A stretch of 64,000 nucleotides of DNA, from contig NZ_JAHKKS010000010.1 in NCBI RefSeq assembly GCF_019737615.1, positions 103,512 to 167,511 of the forward strand, in the 5' to 3' direction. Every line of letters starts with the position of its first letter. Position 1 is the stretch's first letter. The DNA comes from Sphingobium xanthum. Lineage in GTDB: Bacteria; Pseudomonadota; Alphaproteobacteria; Sphingomonadales; Sphingomonadaceae. The translations under genes and the position numbers were made by a program. Shown here one piece after another: positions 1 to 8,558 of the stretch. The notes under the pieces were generated by a model. It was not told where the DNA came from, did no database searches, and saw only the letters and a program-made list of their open reading frames with translations.

Positions 1-270
1 ACGCTGTATATCGGCGTTACATCTGACCTTATTGGCCGGCTTTACCAGCACCGTACCGGCGCGGTCCCCGGCTTCACGAGCCGACATGGCGTTCACCATC
101 TCGTCCGCTACGAACTCTTCGGCGCCATGGAAGGTGCGATCCTGCGCGAGAAACAGCTCAAGCGCTGGCACCGGCAGTGGAAGATCAACCTGATTGAGAG
201 TGACAATCCGGAATGGGTCGATCTCGCGATCGGCCTTGGGTTTCCTGCGGCAGGTCCGAATGGATGCTGA
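1..270 (+). CDS. GIY-YIG endonuclease-domain protein, 3' part
   Basis: The first 270 bases read open in frame 1 and end in TGA at 268-270; the 5' end is outside the window. The translation begins TLYIGVTSDLIGRLYQHRTG, which is the second half of the GIY-YIG signature (YIG, then an Arg-x-x-x-His stretch), and later has a Glu followed by KQLKRW, the usual distribution of catalytic residues in this nuclease superfamily. Stand-alone GIY-YIG proteins of about 90-100 residues are common in alphaproteobacteria; their in vivo role is mostly unknown. The gene converges on the carboxylase gene downstream, 47 bases apart. Fold assignment is confident; substrate is not predictable. Confidence 0.85.
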   Translation, partial: TLYIGVTSDLIGRLYQHRTGAVPGFTSRHGVHHLVRYELFGAMEGAILREKQLKRWHRQWKINLIESDNPEWVDLAIGLGFPAAGPNGC

Positions 271-317
271 AACAAGCTCAGCATGACGGGTGGGAGTGAG
301 GGCGATGCCCATGCCCC

Positions 318-1919
318 TCACATCCGGAACAGCCCGAAGGCTGCCCTCTCCGGGATCGGTGCGTTCAGCGTTGCGGCGAAGGCGAGGCCGAGGACGTCGC
401 GGGTCTGGGCGGGGTCGATGATGCCGTCGTCCCAGAGGTGGGCGGTGGCGTGCCAGGGGTCGCCTTCCTCCTCGAACTTCGCCCGGATCGGGGCCTTGAA
501 GGCTTCGGCCTCCTCGGGCGTCCATTTGTCGGCGTCGCGGTGGACGGTGGCGAGGACGCTCGCGGCCTGCTCGCCCCCCATGACGCTGATCCGGCTGTTG
601 GGCCAGGAGAAGAGGAAGCGCGGGGAATAGCCGCGGCCGGCCATGCCGTAATTGCCGGCGCCGAAGCTGCCGCCGATCAGCACGGTGATCTTGGGGACTT
701 GCGCGGTGGCGACGGCCGTGACCAGTTTTGCGCCATGTTTTGCAATGCCTTCTGCCTCATATTTGCCACCGACCATGAAGCCGCTGATGTTCTGGAGGAA
801 CAGCAGGGGCGTGCGGCGCTGGCAAGCGAGCTCGATGAAATGCGCGCCCTTCACGGCGCTTTCCGAGAACAGCACGCCGTTATTGGCGAGGATCGCGACC
901 GGCATGCCCCAGATATGCGCGAAGCCGCAGACGAGAGTGGAGCCGTAGAGCGCCTTGAACTCGTGGAATTCGCTGCCGTCAACGATGCGGGCGATGACCT
1001 CGTGGACGTCATAGGGCGCGCGGACGTCCTGAGGGACGATGCCGTAGAGCTCTTGCGGATCGTACTTCGGCGGGCGCGGGGCGATGAGCGGGATGTCGGG
1101 CGCGCGGTCGGCGGGGAGGTGGCTGATGATGTCGCGCACGATTGTCAGCGCATGCTCGTCATTTTCGGCGAGATGGTCGGCGACGCCGGAGCGCCGGGCG
1201 TGCAGCTCGCCGCCGCCCAGATCCTCGGCGCTGATCTCCTCGCCGGTGGCAGCCTTCACTAGCGGCGGACCGGCGAGGAATATCGTGCCCTGGTTGCGCA
1301 CGATCACGCTCTCGTCCGACATGGCGGGCACATAGGCGCCGCCCGCGGTGCAGAAGCCCATGACGCAGGCGATCTGCGCGATGCCCTGCGCGGACATGTT
1401 CGCCTGATTGAAGAAGATGCGGCCGAAATGGTCGCGGTCCGGGAAGACCTCGCTCTGGTGCGGGAGGTTGGCGCCGCCCGAGTCCACGAGATAGATGCAG
1501 GGGAGGCGGTTCTCCGCGGCGATCTCCTGCGCGCGCAGATGCTTCTTCACGCTGAGCGGATAATAGGTGCCACCTTTAACGGTGGCGTCGTTGCAGGCAA
1601 TCATCACCTGACGGCCGGAGACGCGGCCGATGCCCGCGACGATGCCGGCGCCGGGCACTTCATTGTCGTAGAGACCATGCGCGGCGAGCTGGCCGATCTC
1701 CAGGAACGGGCTGCCCGGATCGAGCAGCCGCTCGATGCGCTCACGGGGGAGCAGCTTGCCGCGCGATGTGTGGCGCTCGCGCGCACGCTCGCCGCCGCCC
1801 TGGGCCGCGGTCGCGACGTCGGCGTAGAGGCGATCGCGCAGGGCCTTGTTGTGGGTCGCGCGGGCGGCGAACTCTTCGCTGGTGGGGTCGATGGCAGTGG
1901 GAAGGACGGGTCCGCTCAT
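318..1919 (-). CDS. liuB: Methylcrotonyl-CoA carboxylase, carboxyltransferase (beta) subunit
   Basis: A 533-residue acyl-CoA carboxyltransferase, the normal length for the non-biotin subunit of 3-methylcrotonyl-CoA carboxylase. It would transfer CO2 from carboxybiotin on the alpha subunit to methylcrotonyl-CoA in leucine degradation (cytosolic heterododecamer). The N-terminal half has the [15 protein letters not shown] and [19 protein letters not shown] blocks, and the C-terminal half has [11 protein letters not shown] and [12 protein letters not shown], typical of this family rather than of propionyl-CoA carboxylase. The isovaleryl-CoA dehydrogenase gene, which makes its substrate precursor, lies just upstream on the same strand, separated by a palindromic repeat. 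The alpha subunit, hydratase and lyase genes that often follow are not in this window; the next gene is the convergent GIY-YIG fragment. Confidence 0.93.
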   Translation of the reverse strand: MSGPVLPTAIDPTSEEFAARATHNKALRDRLYADVATAAQGGGERARERHTSRGKLLPRERIERLLDPGSPFLEIGQLAAHGLYDNEVPGAGIVAGIGRVSGRQVMIACNDATVKGGTYYPLSVKKHLRAQEIAAENRLPCIYLVDSGGANLPHQSEVFPDRDHFGRIFFNQANMSAQGIAQIACVMGFCTAGGAYVPAMSDESVIVRNQGTIFLAGPPLVKAATGEEISAEDLGGGELHARRSGVADHLAENDEHALTIVRDIISHLPADRAPDIPLIAPRPPKYDPQELYGIVPQDVRAPYDVHEVIARIVDGSEFHEFKALYGSTLVCGFAHIWGMPVAILANNGVLFSESAVKGAHFIELACQRRTPLLFLQNISGFMVGGKYEAEGIAKHGAKLVTAVATAQVPKITVLIGGSFGAGNYGMAGRGYSPRFLFSWPNSRISVMGGEQAASVLATVHRDADKWTPEEAEAFKAPIRAKFEEEGDPWHATAHLWDDGIIDPAQTRDVLGLAFAATLNAPIPERAAFGLFRM

Positions 1920-1928
1920 GCTTCTTAG

Positions 1929-2041
1929 CCCCTCCTCTTTAGAGGAGGGGTTGGGGTGGTGCTGGACGGTGCGGACTGGTCGCTGCGCGAACGATGCTGC
2001 GCATCGTCACCACCCCTTCCCCCTCCTCTGAAGAGGAGGGG
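1929..2041. repeat. Nested palindromic intergenic repeat (REP/BIME-like)
   Basis: Two near-identical hairpins bracket the element: left CCCCTCCTCT at 1929-1938 with AGAGGAGGGG at 1941-1950, right the same arms at 2020-2029 and 2032-2041. Between them GGGGTGGTG pairs with CACCACCCC, and ACGATGC-TGC-GCATCGT (1991-2007) forms a third hairpin. It sits between two genes of one presumed operon (liuA and liuB) and so may act as an mRNA processing or attenuation element, or simply be a dispersed repeat. A related short hairpin follows fghA near 18750. Confidence 0.75.
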
Positions 2042-2058
2042 CTTATTGGGTCGGCCGC

Positions 2059-3216
2059 TCACGCCTCGGCCCCCACCAGTTCCCGGCCGATGAGCATGCG
2101 GCGGATTTCGTTGGTGCCGGCGCCGATGTCGAGCAGCTTGGCGTCGCGCAGGTAGCGCTCGACCGGCCAATCGGTGGTGTAGCCCGCGCCGCCGAGGGCC
2201 TGGACGGCTTCGAGAGCGACCTTCACGGCGTTTTCCGACGAGAGGAGGATCGCGCCGGCGGCGTCGAAGCGGGTGGTCTTGCCCGCGTCGCACGCCTTGG
2301 CGACGGCATAGACATAAGCGCGGGCGGAGTTGAGCGCGACATACATGTCGGCGATCTTGGCCTGCATGAGCTGGAAGGCGCCGATCGGTTTGCCGAATTG
2401 TTTGCGCTCGCGGACATAAGGCAGGACCGTGTCGATGCAGGCCTGCATGATGCCGAGCTGGATGCCCGAGAGCACGACGCGCTCATAATCGAGACCGGAC
2501 ATGAGGACTTTGACGCCTTCGCCGATCCCGCCCATCACATTGGCCTCGGGCACGTGGCAATCGTCGAACACCAGCTCCGCCGTGGGCGAGCCGCGCATGC
2601 CCATTTTCTCGATCTTCTGGCCGATGGAGAAACCCTCCATGCCCTTCTCGATCAGGAAGGCAGTGATGCCTTTCGAGCCGGCGGCTGCGTCAGTCTTGGC
2701 ATAGACCACCAGAGTCTCGGCGTAGGGTGCGTTGGTGATCCAGAATTTGGTGCCGTTCAGCACATAGCCGCCCTGCACGCCCTCGGCGCGCAGCTTCATG
2801 CTCACCACGTCCGATCCGGCGCCGGCCTCCGACATGGCGAGGCTGCCGACATGTGCGCCGCTGATGAGGCCGGGGAGATATTTCGCCTTCTGCTCAGCAT
2901 TGCCCCAGCGGGCGATCTGATTGATGCAGAGATTGGAGTGGGCGCCGTAGCTGAGGCCGACCGAGGCGGATGCGCGCGCGATTTCCTCGCAGGCAATGAC
3001 ATGCTCGAGATAGCCGAGGCCGAGTCCGCCATCTTCTTCCCTGACCGTGATGCCGTGCAGGCCGAGGTCGCCCATTTCCGGCCAGAGGTCGGTCGGAAAC
3101 CAGTCCTCCCGGTCGACTCGCGCGGCAATGGGCGCGATACGATCGGTCGCGAAACGCCGGCAGCTTTCACGGATCATGTCCGCGGTCTCGCCGAGCGAGA
3201 AATCCAATTGATCCAT
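2059..3216 (-). CDS. liuA: Isovaleryl-CoA dehydrogenase
   Basis: A 385-residue FAD acyl-CoA dehydrogenase that would oxidise isovaleryl-CoA to 3-methylcrotonyl-CoA in leucine catabolism and pass electrons to ETF. It shows the three-domain family layout: helical N-terminus, FAD-binding middle with AMSEAGAGSDVVSMKL and KFWITNAPYA, and the helical C-terminus with RERKQFGKPIGAFQLMQAK and GGAGYTTDWPVERYLRDAK. Length and these blocks match isovaleryl-CoA dehydrogenases closely, and the following gene encodes the next enzyme of the pathway. The start ATG at 3216 is preceded by an AGGAGAGG-type ribosome site. A LysR gene is divergent, 87 bases away. Confidence 0.92.
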   Translation of the reverse strand: MDQLDFSLGETADMIRESCRRFATDRIAPIAARVDREDWFPTDLWPEMGDLGLHGITVREEDGGLGLGYLEHVIACEEIARASASVGLSYGAHSNLCINQIARWGNAEQKAKYLPGLISGAHVGSLAMSEAGAGSDVVSMKLRAEGVQGGYVLNGTKFWITNAPYAETLVVYAKTDAAAGSKGITAFLIEKGMEGFSIGQKIEKMGMRGSPTAELVFDDCHVPEANVMGGIGEGVKVLMSGLDYERVVLSGIQLGIMQACIDTVLPYVRERKQFGKPIGAFQLMQAKIADMYVALNSARAYVYAVAKACDAGKTTRFDAAGAILLSSENAVKVALEAVQALGGAGYTTDWPVERYLRDAKLLDIGAGTNEIRRMLIGRELVGAEA

Positions 3217-3290
3217 ATCGGCCTCTCCTTAGTCGCGGCTGATACACCTTCCCGGTCTATTAGAAAAATTGAAATTGATCGCGGCATCGT

Positions 3291-3305
3291 ATAGAAAATT
3301 TCTAT
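3291..3305. promoter_or_regulatory. Palindromic operator candidate over the lysR start
   Basis: ATAGAAAATTTCTAT is a perfect 7+7 palindrome around a central A and contains a T-N11-A core of LysR type. It lies in the divergent liuA/lysR intergenic region and overlaps the lysR ATG at 3304, a position suited to autorepression. Binding by the adjacent LysR protein is inferred. Confidence 0.5.
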
Positions 3306-4191
3306 GCTAGATCGTTATTTGCTTCGCTATTTCCTCGCTGTGGTCGATCAGGGTAATTTCTCGCGGGCGGCGGCGCTTTGCAACGTCTCGCAGCCGACGC
3401 TCTCGGTGGGCGTTGCCAAGCTGGAGGGGCAGGTCGGCGCCCCCCTGTTCCTGCGCTCAAGCCAGCGGGTCGAACTGACCGCAGCGGGAGCGCGCTTCCT
3501 GGTCCACGCCCGGCGGATCGAAAGTGAATATAATCTCGCCGAACGGGTGCTTGCGGAGGCCGAACCGGTCCGGCGCCTGCGCATCGGCTGGCTGCTGAGT
3601 ATACCCACCGATTGCCTGGCCGCAGCCGTGGCCGGGGCAGGGCCGGATGAGGGGGGCATGCAGGTGGAGATCATCGAGGGCAATGAGCGCGACCTGCAGG
3701 GCCATCTTGCGCGCGGGCGGATCGACCTCGCTGTGTCGCTGGTGCGGCCGGGTGAAACGCGCTTCGCCGAGGAGTCGGTTGTCGCGGAAGGCTACCGGCT
3801 TGCGCTGCCGGCGGGGCATCGGCTGGCGGGCGCGCAAAGCGTGGCTGCGGAGGCGCTCGCCGCCGAGACGATGATCGTGCGGCGCCATTGCGAGGCGCTC
3901 GCGGCAACCAGCCGGCACTTTACCGAGCGCGGCGTGCGACCCTTCTTCGCGATGCGCTCGACCAATGACGAGCGGGTGATGGCGATGGTCGCGGCGGGGC
4001 TGGGCTTGACGGTGATGCCGGAGAGCTATCGGCGCGCCGGCATCGCCTGGCCCCAGTTGGCGGGCTTCGACCTGCAGCGGGAGATCGGGTTCGTCTTCGC
4101 GCCTCACGGGGAGCGGGCGCAACTCGCGGACCTGCCATTGCTGGCCCGGATCAGGGCGGGATTGGCGGCGGGGTCGCTCATCAGCGCATAG
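3304..4191 (+). CDS. LysR-family transcriptional regulator
   Basis: A 295-residue LysR regulator. The winged-helix domain is at about residues 3-60 (FLAVVDQGNFSRAAALCNVS, then SQPTLSVGVAKLE), followed by a substrate-binding domain that looks slightly short for the family. It is divergent from isovaleryl-CoA dehydrogenase, so control of the leucine genes is the simplest guess, with a palindrome overlapping its own start codon as a candidate site. Its position next to the carboxymuconolactone-decarboxylase-family genes leaves an aromatic-degradation role open. The ligand is not predictable. Confidence 0.88.
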   Translation: MLDRYLLRYFLAVVDQGNFSRAAALCNVSQPTLSVGVAKLEGQVGAPLFLRSSQRVELTAAGARFLVHARRIESEYNLAERVLAEAEPVRRLRIGWLLSIPTDCLAAAVAGAGPDEGGMQVEIIEGNERDLQGHLARGRIDLAVSLVRPGETRFAEESVVAEGYRLALPAGHRLAGAQSVAAEALAAETMIVRRHCEALAATSRHFTERGVRPFFAMRSTNDERVMAMVAAGLGLTVMPESYRRAGIAWPQLAGFDLQREIGFVFAPHGERAQLADLPLLARIRAGLAAGSLISA

Positions 4192-4237
4192 ACGGCAAGG
4201 CCGGATGGCGCGCCAGGGCTGGGCGCCCGGTGGCCGT

Positions 4238-4366
4238 TCAGTCCGCCCCACCCAGATCCGTCCGGATCGCGGCCATCAGCGCCTGATCCATCGCGTCCAT
4301 GCGGCCGGCGGCGTCCTGTTCCAGCGCGCCGGCGATGTCGGGGGCGACCAGCTCCTCCACCCGCAT
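4238..4366 (-). CDS. 42-residue ORF duplicating the C-terminal tail of the glycosyltransferase-like protein
   Basis: An intact 43-codon frame starting ATG at 4366, only 7 bases after the stop of the upstream decarboxylase-family gene, and ending TGA at 4238. It encodes APDIAGALEQDAAGRMD followed by AMDQALMAAIRTDLG, matching about 31 of 36 positions at the C-terminus of the 622-residue protein encoded at 8976-10844. The DNA identity over about 110 bases is also high, so this is a partial duplication. It could be a gene remnant that kept a reading frame, or a free-standing copy of a functional tail. Not recognised as a named family. Confidence 0.5.
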   Translation of the reverse strand: MRVEELVAPDIAGALEQDAAGRMDAMDQALMAAIRTDLGGAD

Positions 4367-4373
4367 ACGTGCC

Positions 4374-4715
4374 TCAATCGTCCCGTGAGGCCCCCTCATG
4401 CTTCTGCGCGACGTTCATGAGCGCGCGGGCGGCGTTCACGGCGCAAGGCCAGCCGGCGTAGAAAGCGAGATGCGAGATTGCCTCGCCAAGCTCCTCGACA
4501 GTCAGGCCATTTTCGATGCCGAGCTCCATATGACCCTCGATCTGATTGCGGTTGAGCGCGATCAGGGTGGTGATGGTGATGAGGCTGCGGTCCCGCTTGG
4601 AAAGCTGCGAGCGTTCCCACACCTTGTCGTAAAGCACGTCCTGCGTGATCTCGTTGAGCAGCGGCGCCACTGCGGCGAGTTCCTTGCCGCGTCCGCCCGA
4701 GGGTCTTTTCATCAT
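4374..4715 (-). CDS. Carboxymuconolactone decarboxylase-family protein (copy 1)
   Basis: A 113-residue all-helical protein of the carboxymuconolactone decarboxylase/AhpD superfamily. It has the RDRSLITITTLIALNRNQ block and HLAFYAGWPCAVNAA, which resemble PcaC (4-carboxymuconolactone decarboxylase); the GHMELG histidine corresponds to the conserved PcaC-type His. It lacks the CxxC of AhpD. Two in-frame ATGs (4715 and 4712) lie behind GGAG; the second has better spacing. It is divergent from copy 2 and close to ferAB. Members next to aromatic genes are often of unknown substrate, so a true decarboxylase is not assured. It is clearly paralogous to the 8555-8893 gene. Confidence 0.85.
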   Translation of the reverse strand: MMKRPSGGRGKELAAVAPLLNEITQDVLYDKVWERSQLSKRDRSLITITTLIALNRNQIEGHMELGIENGLTVEELGEAISHLAFYAGWPCAVNAARALMNVAQKHEGASRDD

Positions 4716-4948
4716 CCGTCTCCGTGTTTGCGGCTAGGCTGGCAGTTGCTATTTACAAACTCCATTCAGCATGGCACCGCATTTGCCATAAGCCAAGCGT
4801 TCATATCGCAGTCCGGCGCCTCTCAGAAGGCGACACAGATCCACGCGGCGAGAGGATGTTGCACCGGACCAACCGGACATGCCCTGCCGCGGCGAAATGC
4901 GAGTTTCCGAGGGCGCTTGTCGCCCGCAACGCCGAAAGGACGAAGTGT

Positions 4949-5341
4949 ATGAGCCTCCTCAAGACCGACGATCCCTCTTTCCAGGCCGGCAAGGAAATGC
5001 GCCGCCAGCTGTTCGGCGACGCGGCCGTGTCGCGGCTGGAGGAAGCCGATGATTTCAACGCACCGCTGGAGGATTATGTCACGCGCGCCTGCTTCGGCGA
5101 GACCTGGACGCGACCCGGCCTCACCCTGCGCGAACGCAGCCTCATCACGCTTGCCGTGGTCTCCGCACTCAATCGGCACACGCCGGTCAAGCGCCTGACC
5201 AAGATGGCGATCACCTGCGGCGCGACCAAGGACGACATCAAAGAAACCATCCTGCAGACGACCATGTACATGGGCATCGCGGGCGGCGTGGAGACCTGGG
5301 CACTGGTCGCCGAGGCGCTCAAGGAGATCGACGCTTATTGA
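4949..5341 (+). CDS. Carboxymuconolactone decarboxylase-family protein (copy 2)
   Basis: A 130-residue protein of the same superfamily, with TLRERSLITLAVVSALNRH at about residues 55-73 and TTMYMGIAGGVETW near the C-terminus. It differs from copies 1 and 3: the conserved His of PcaC-type proteins is absent from the equivalent helix (KRLTKMAITCG), so the chemistry may differ. The start at 4949 was chosen for AAAGGA nine bases upstream and because the family begins near this methionine; the open frame runs further upstream. It is transcribed toward ferA, 212 bases ahead of it. Confidence 0.83.
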   Translation: MSLLKTDDPSFQAGKEMRRQLFGDAAVSRLEEADDFNAPLEDYVTRACFGETWTRPGLTLRERSLITLAVVSALNRHTPVKRLTKMAITCGATKDDIKETILQTTMYMGIAGGVETWALVAEALKEIDAY

Positions 5342-5430
5342 AGCGTTCGGCCTCGCGGTCATCGTGCAGGGTATGGCCTGCCCTCCCGTCTGGAATATCA
5401 GCCTGGCGTATATCTAGAAAGTATCGGATA

Positions 5431-5465
5431 GTGCGATCCAGACTCATAGCGTGATCCTATCGCAC
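5431..5465. promoter_or_regulatory. Inverted repeat upstream of ferA (operator candidate)
   Basis: GTGCGAT at 5431-5437 and ATCGCAC at 5459-5465 form a perfect 7-bp inverted repeat with a 21-base spacer, flanked by further similar GGATAG/CTATC bases. It lies about 90 bases upstream of the chosen ferA start. In other bacteria ferulate genes are controlled by MarR-type repressors released by the CoA thioester; no such gene is adjacent here, so the binding protein is unknown. Confidence 0.4.
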
Positions 5466-5553
5466 GCTCTCACAATCGGCATTGGACCCGGTGGGGCAGG
5501 TGTCAAACAAGGCGCAAAAAGCGCCTGGCTGGACGGAGGATGGTTTGCCGGAC

Positions 5554-7671
5554 ATGGATGTGAGGATCGATGCGCCTGCTTCGGGAGCCATGAGTGCCGC
5601 GCTGGCGCGTCTCTTGCGTCCCCGTTCCATCGCGATTGCCGGCGCTTCGCCCGATGCCCGGACCATGGGTGGCGTGGTGCTGGCGAATGTCGAGCGTTTC
5701 GCTTTCGACGGGACCATCCACCTGATCAGCCCGACGCGCGACGAGATCAACGGACACCTCTGCATCAAGTCGGCGGACGACCTGCCGATGGGCGTGGACG
5801 CCGCCGTGCTGAACGTGCCGGGCGGCGCGATCCTGCCGATGGTCGAGGCGTGCGCCAGGCACGACGTCGGCGGCGTGATCGTCTTCGCTTCCGGCTTTGC
5901 CGAGGCGGGCGAGGAAGGCCGGCTGGCGCAGGAGCGCGTGACGGCGGTTTGCCGCGAGGCTGGCATGGCGCTGCTCGGGCCGAATTGCCTCGGCTATGCG
6001 AATTTCGTGGATGGCATCGCGCTCACCTTCGAGCCGGTGCAGCCCGCGCCGCTCGGCAATCGGCGCAGCGTCGCCGTGATCGCGCAGAGCGGCGCGACCG
6101 CGTCCAACATCCGCGCCGCGATGCAGGGCCGCGGCATCTCGGTCTCGCTGTCTGCTGCGACCGGCAATGAAGCTGTGATCGACGGCAGCGACCTCATCGA
6201 TTTCATCATCGCGGCGGGCACGGCCGACGCGATCGGGCTCTATGCCGAGCAGATCCGCGATCCCGAGCGCTTCCTGGCGGCGGCGCGGCGCGCGCGGACG
6301 GCGGGCGTGCCGATCGTGATGCTGCATCCCGGCCGCAGCCAGCGTGGTATGGCGGCGGCGGCTTCGCACACTGGTGCCATGGCCGGCGATTATGCGCTGA
6401 TGCGCACGGCGGCGGAGAATGAGGCGGTCGTGGCCGTCAACACGATGGATGAGCTGTTCGACACGCTCGCTATCCTGCATCGCTATCCCAGCCCCGTGGC
6501 GGGCGACCTCGCCATCGTCACCAACAGCGGCGCGATCCGCGGCATGTGCTTCGACTTTGCCGAGGATATCGGCCTGCCGCTGGCGCAGGTGAGCGAGGCG
6601 ACGCTGGCGCGGCTCGGCGAGAAGCTGCCGGGCATGGAGATCGACAATCCGCTCGATGTCGGCACGACCGGCTTCGTCAGCGGCGCCATTTATGGCGACA
6701 CGAGCGAGATCATGCTCGACGATCCGGCGGTGAGTGGCGTGTTGCTGCCGATGGCGAGCGGCGCGCCGCCGCAGCAGCGCTCCAAGTCCGACGCGGTGAT
6801 CCCGGTGGCGCAGGCGGCCAGCAAGCCCGTCATCATGGCGCTGACCGGCGACGAGGCCCCGCTCGATCCCGAATTCCTGGCGGTCATGCGCGAGAGCGAG
6901 ACGCCTTTGTTCCGCTCCCCGGAGCGGGCCATGCGCGCTTTCGCCGCCATCAATCGCTATGCCGCCGCGCTGCGCAATGTCGATGATCGCACGCCTGCCG
7001 CGACGGGCCTGTCCGGCTGGGCAGCGCCGGGCGTGAAGCCCGAGTATCTCGGCAAGGATTTCCTGCGGACGATAGGCGTCCGCGTGCCAGAGGGCGGGCT
7101 TGCGACAACTGTCGAAGAGGCGCTCGCCCTTGCCGGCCGCATCGGCTTCCCGCTGGTGCTGAAGGCCCAGGCCGTCGCGCTGTCGCACAAGAGCGATGTC
7201 GGCGGCGTGATCCTCAATCTGCGCGACGAGGCGGAACTGCGCGCCGGCTGGGATCGACTGATCGCCAATATCGGCGGCGCACAGATCGATGGCGTGCTGG
7301 TCGAGCAGATGTCGTCCCCCGGCCTCGAGATGATCGTCGGCGCGCGGCATCATCCGCAATGGGGCGCGTCCGTGCTGGCCGGCCTTGGCGGCGTCTGGAT
7401 CGAGGCGCTGGAGGCGGCGGAACTGTTGCCGGCTGACATATCCCATGCCCGCGCCGTCGAGCGGATCATGGGTCTGCGCGGCGCCAAGCTGCTCGGCCCC
7501 TTCCGTGGCCAGCCCGCGCGCGACGTGGATGCCGTGGCCGACGTCGTGGTCAAGGTCGGGGCCGCCATGCGCGCCGGCATCGGCATCGAGGAAATCGACA
7601 TCAACCCGCTCATGGTGCTGGCGCAGGGGCAGGGGGCGATCGCCCTCGATGCCCTGATCGTCACGGCCTGA
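5554..7671 (+). CDS. ferA: Feruloyl-CoA synthetase-like acyl-CoA synthetase (NDP-forming type)
   Basis: About 705 residues: an N-terminal CoA-binding Rossmann domain (RPRSIAIAGASPD), central succinyl-CoA-ligase-like domains with the phosphohistidine motif ASHTGAMAG (His about residue 272), and a C-terminal ATP-grasp domain (LVLKAQAVALSHKSDVGGV onward). This is the NDP-forming ligase architecture known for FerA of sphingomonads, which activates ferulate and other hydroxycinnamates to CoA esters. The next gene encodes the matching hydratase/lyase 35 bases later, which strongly supports the assignment. The start is uncertain: ATG 5554 lies 13 bases after GGAGGA; TTG 5482 and ATG 5590 are alternatives. 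Substrate range (ferulate, p-coumarate, caffeate, sinapate) is inferred. Confidence 0.82.
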   Translation: MDVRIDAPASGAMSAALARLLRPRSIAIAGASPDARTMGGVVLANVERFAFDGTIHLISPTRDEINGHLCIKSADDLPMGVDAAVLNVPGGAILPMVEACARHDVGGVIVFASGFAEAGEEGRLAQERVTAVCREAGMALLGPNCLGYANFVDGIALTFEPVQPAPLGNRRSVAVIAQSGATASNIRAAMQGRGISVSLSAATGNEAVIDGSDLIDFIIAAGTADAIGLYAEQIRDPERFLAAARRARTAGVPIVMLHPGRSQRGMAAAASHTGAMAGDYALMRTAAENEAVVAVNTMDELFDTLAILHRYPSPVAGDLAIVTNSGAIRGMCFDFAEDIGLPLAQVSEATLARLGEKLPGMEIDNPLDVGTTGFVSGAIYGDTSEIMLDDPAVSGVLLPMASGAPPQQRSKSDAVIPVAQAASKPVIMALTGDEAPLDPEFLAVMRESETPLFRSPERAMRAFAAINRYAAALRNVDDRTPAATGLSGWAAPGVKPEYLGKDFLRTIGVRVPEGGLATTVEEALALAGRIGFPLVLKAQAVALSHKSDVGGVILNLRDEAELRAGWDRLIANIGGAQIDGVLVEQMSSPGLEMIVGARHHPQWGASVLAGLGGVWIEALEAAELLPADISHARAVERIMGLRGAKLLGPFRGQPARDVDAVADVVVKVGAAMRAGIGIEEIDINPLMVLAQGQGAIALDALIVTA

Positions 7672-7706
7672 GCTTCACCCGACCCGAGAATGGAACGAGC
7701 AGCATC

Positions 7707-8558
7707 ATGAGCGAGAAACCAATACCCGGCGGCGATACCGTGAAAGTCGAATTCGAGGACGGCATTGCCTGGGTGCATCTGAACCGTCCCGAGAAGCGCA
7801 ACGCGATGAGCGTCGGCCTCGCCCGCGAGATGAACGAGGTGTTCGACGCGTTGGAGATCGACGACCGCGCGCAGTGCATCGTGCTGACCGGCAGCGGCGA
7901 CGCCTTCTCGGCCGGCATGGACCTCAAGGACTTTTTCCGCGCGACTGATGGCATTTCCGATGTCGAGCGCCACCGTGCCTATCGCGAAACCCGGGCCTGG
8001 CAGTGGCGCACGCTCATGTATTACGCCAAGCCGACCATTGCGATGGTCAATGGCTGGTGCTTCGGCGGCGCATTCACCCCGCTCATCTGCTGCGATCTTG
8101 CCATTACGGACGAAGATGCGGTGTTCGGCCTCTCCGAGATCAACTGGGGCGTGATTCCCGGTGGCGTGGTCTCCAAGGCGATTTCGACCCTGATGGGCGA
8201 CCGCGAGGCGCTCTATTATGTGATGACTGGCGAGAAGTTCGATGGCCGCCGCGCCAAGGAGCTGGGTCTGGTCAACGAAGCCGTGCCCAAGGACCAGCTC
8301 AAGGCGCGCACCCGCGAGCTGGCGAAGATCCTCATCGACAAGAATCCGACCGTCTTGCGTCAGGCGCGCATGGCGTACAAATATTCGCGCGAGCTGAACT
8401 GGGAGCAGGCGGCTGAATATCTGACGGCGAAGGCGGACCAGACGACCTTCGTCGATAAGGAAAAGGGCCGCGAGCAGGGCCTCAGCCAGTTCCTCGACAG
8501 CAAGACGTTCAAGCCGGGACATGGCCATTATAACCGGGAAGAGGAGAAGGATGGATGA
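7707..8558 (+). CDS. ferB: Feruloyl-CoA (p-hydroxycinnamoyl-CoA) hydratase/lyase
   Basis: A 283-residue crotonase-fold enzyme that hydrates and cleaves feruloyl-CoA to vanillin and acetyl-CoA. Family hallmarks are VHLNRPEKRNAMS, the oxyanion-hole segment SGDAFSAGMDLKDFF, KPTIAMVNGWCFGGAF and GLSEINWGVIPGG with the catalytic Glu near residue 144, then a C-terminal REQGLSQFLD segment that is diagnostic of hydroxycinnamoyl-CoA hydratase/lyases versus ordinary enoyl-CoA hydratases. Length fits. It lies 35 bases after ferA and overlaps the next gene by 4 bases, so the three are almost certainly co-transcribed. A vanillin dehydrogenase is not in the window. Confidence 0.92.
   Translation: MSEKPIPGGDTVKVEFEDGIAWVHLNRPEKRNAMSVGLAREMNEVFDALEIDDRAQCIVLTGSGDAFSAGMDLKDFFRATDGISDVERHRAYRETRAWQWRTLMYYAKPTIAMVNGWCFGGAFTPLICCDLAITDEDAVFGLSEINWGVIPGGVVSKAISTLMGDREALYYVMTGEKFDGRRAKELGLVNEAVPKDQLKARTRELAKILIDKNPTVLRQARMAYKYSRELNWEQAAEYLTAKADQTTFVDKEKGREQGLSQFLDSKTFKPGHGHYNREEEKDG

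Noticed and set aside
5503..7446. 647-codon open frame on the minus strand opposite ferA
   Set aside because: It is a mirror of the GC-rich ferA codon pattern; the translation is Arg/His/Ala-rich and resembles no protein family, while the plus strand encodes a complete ligase.
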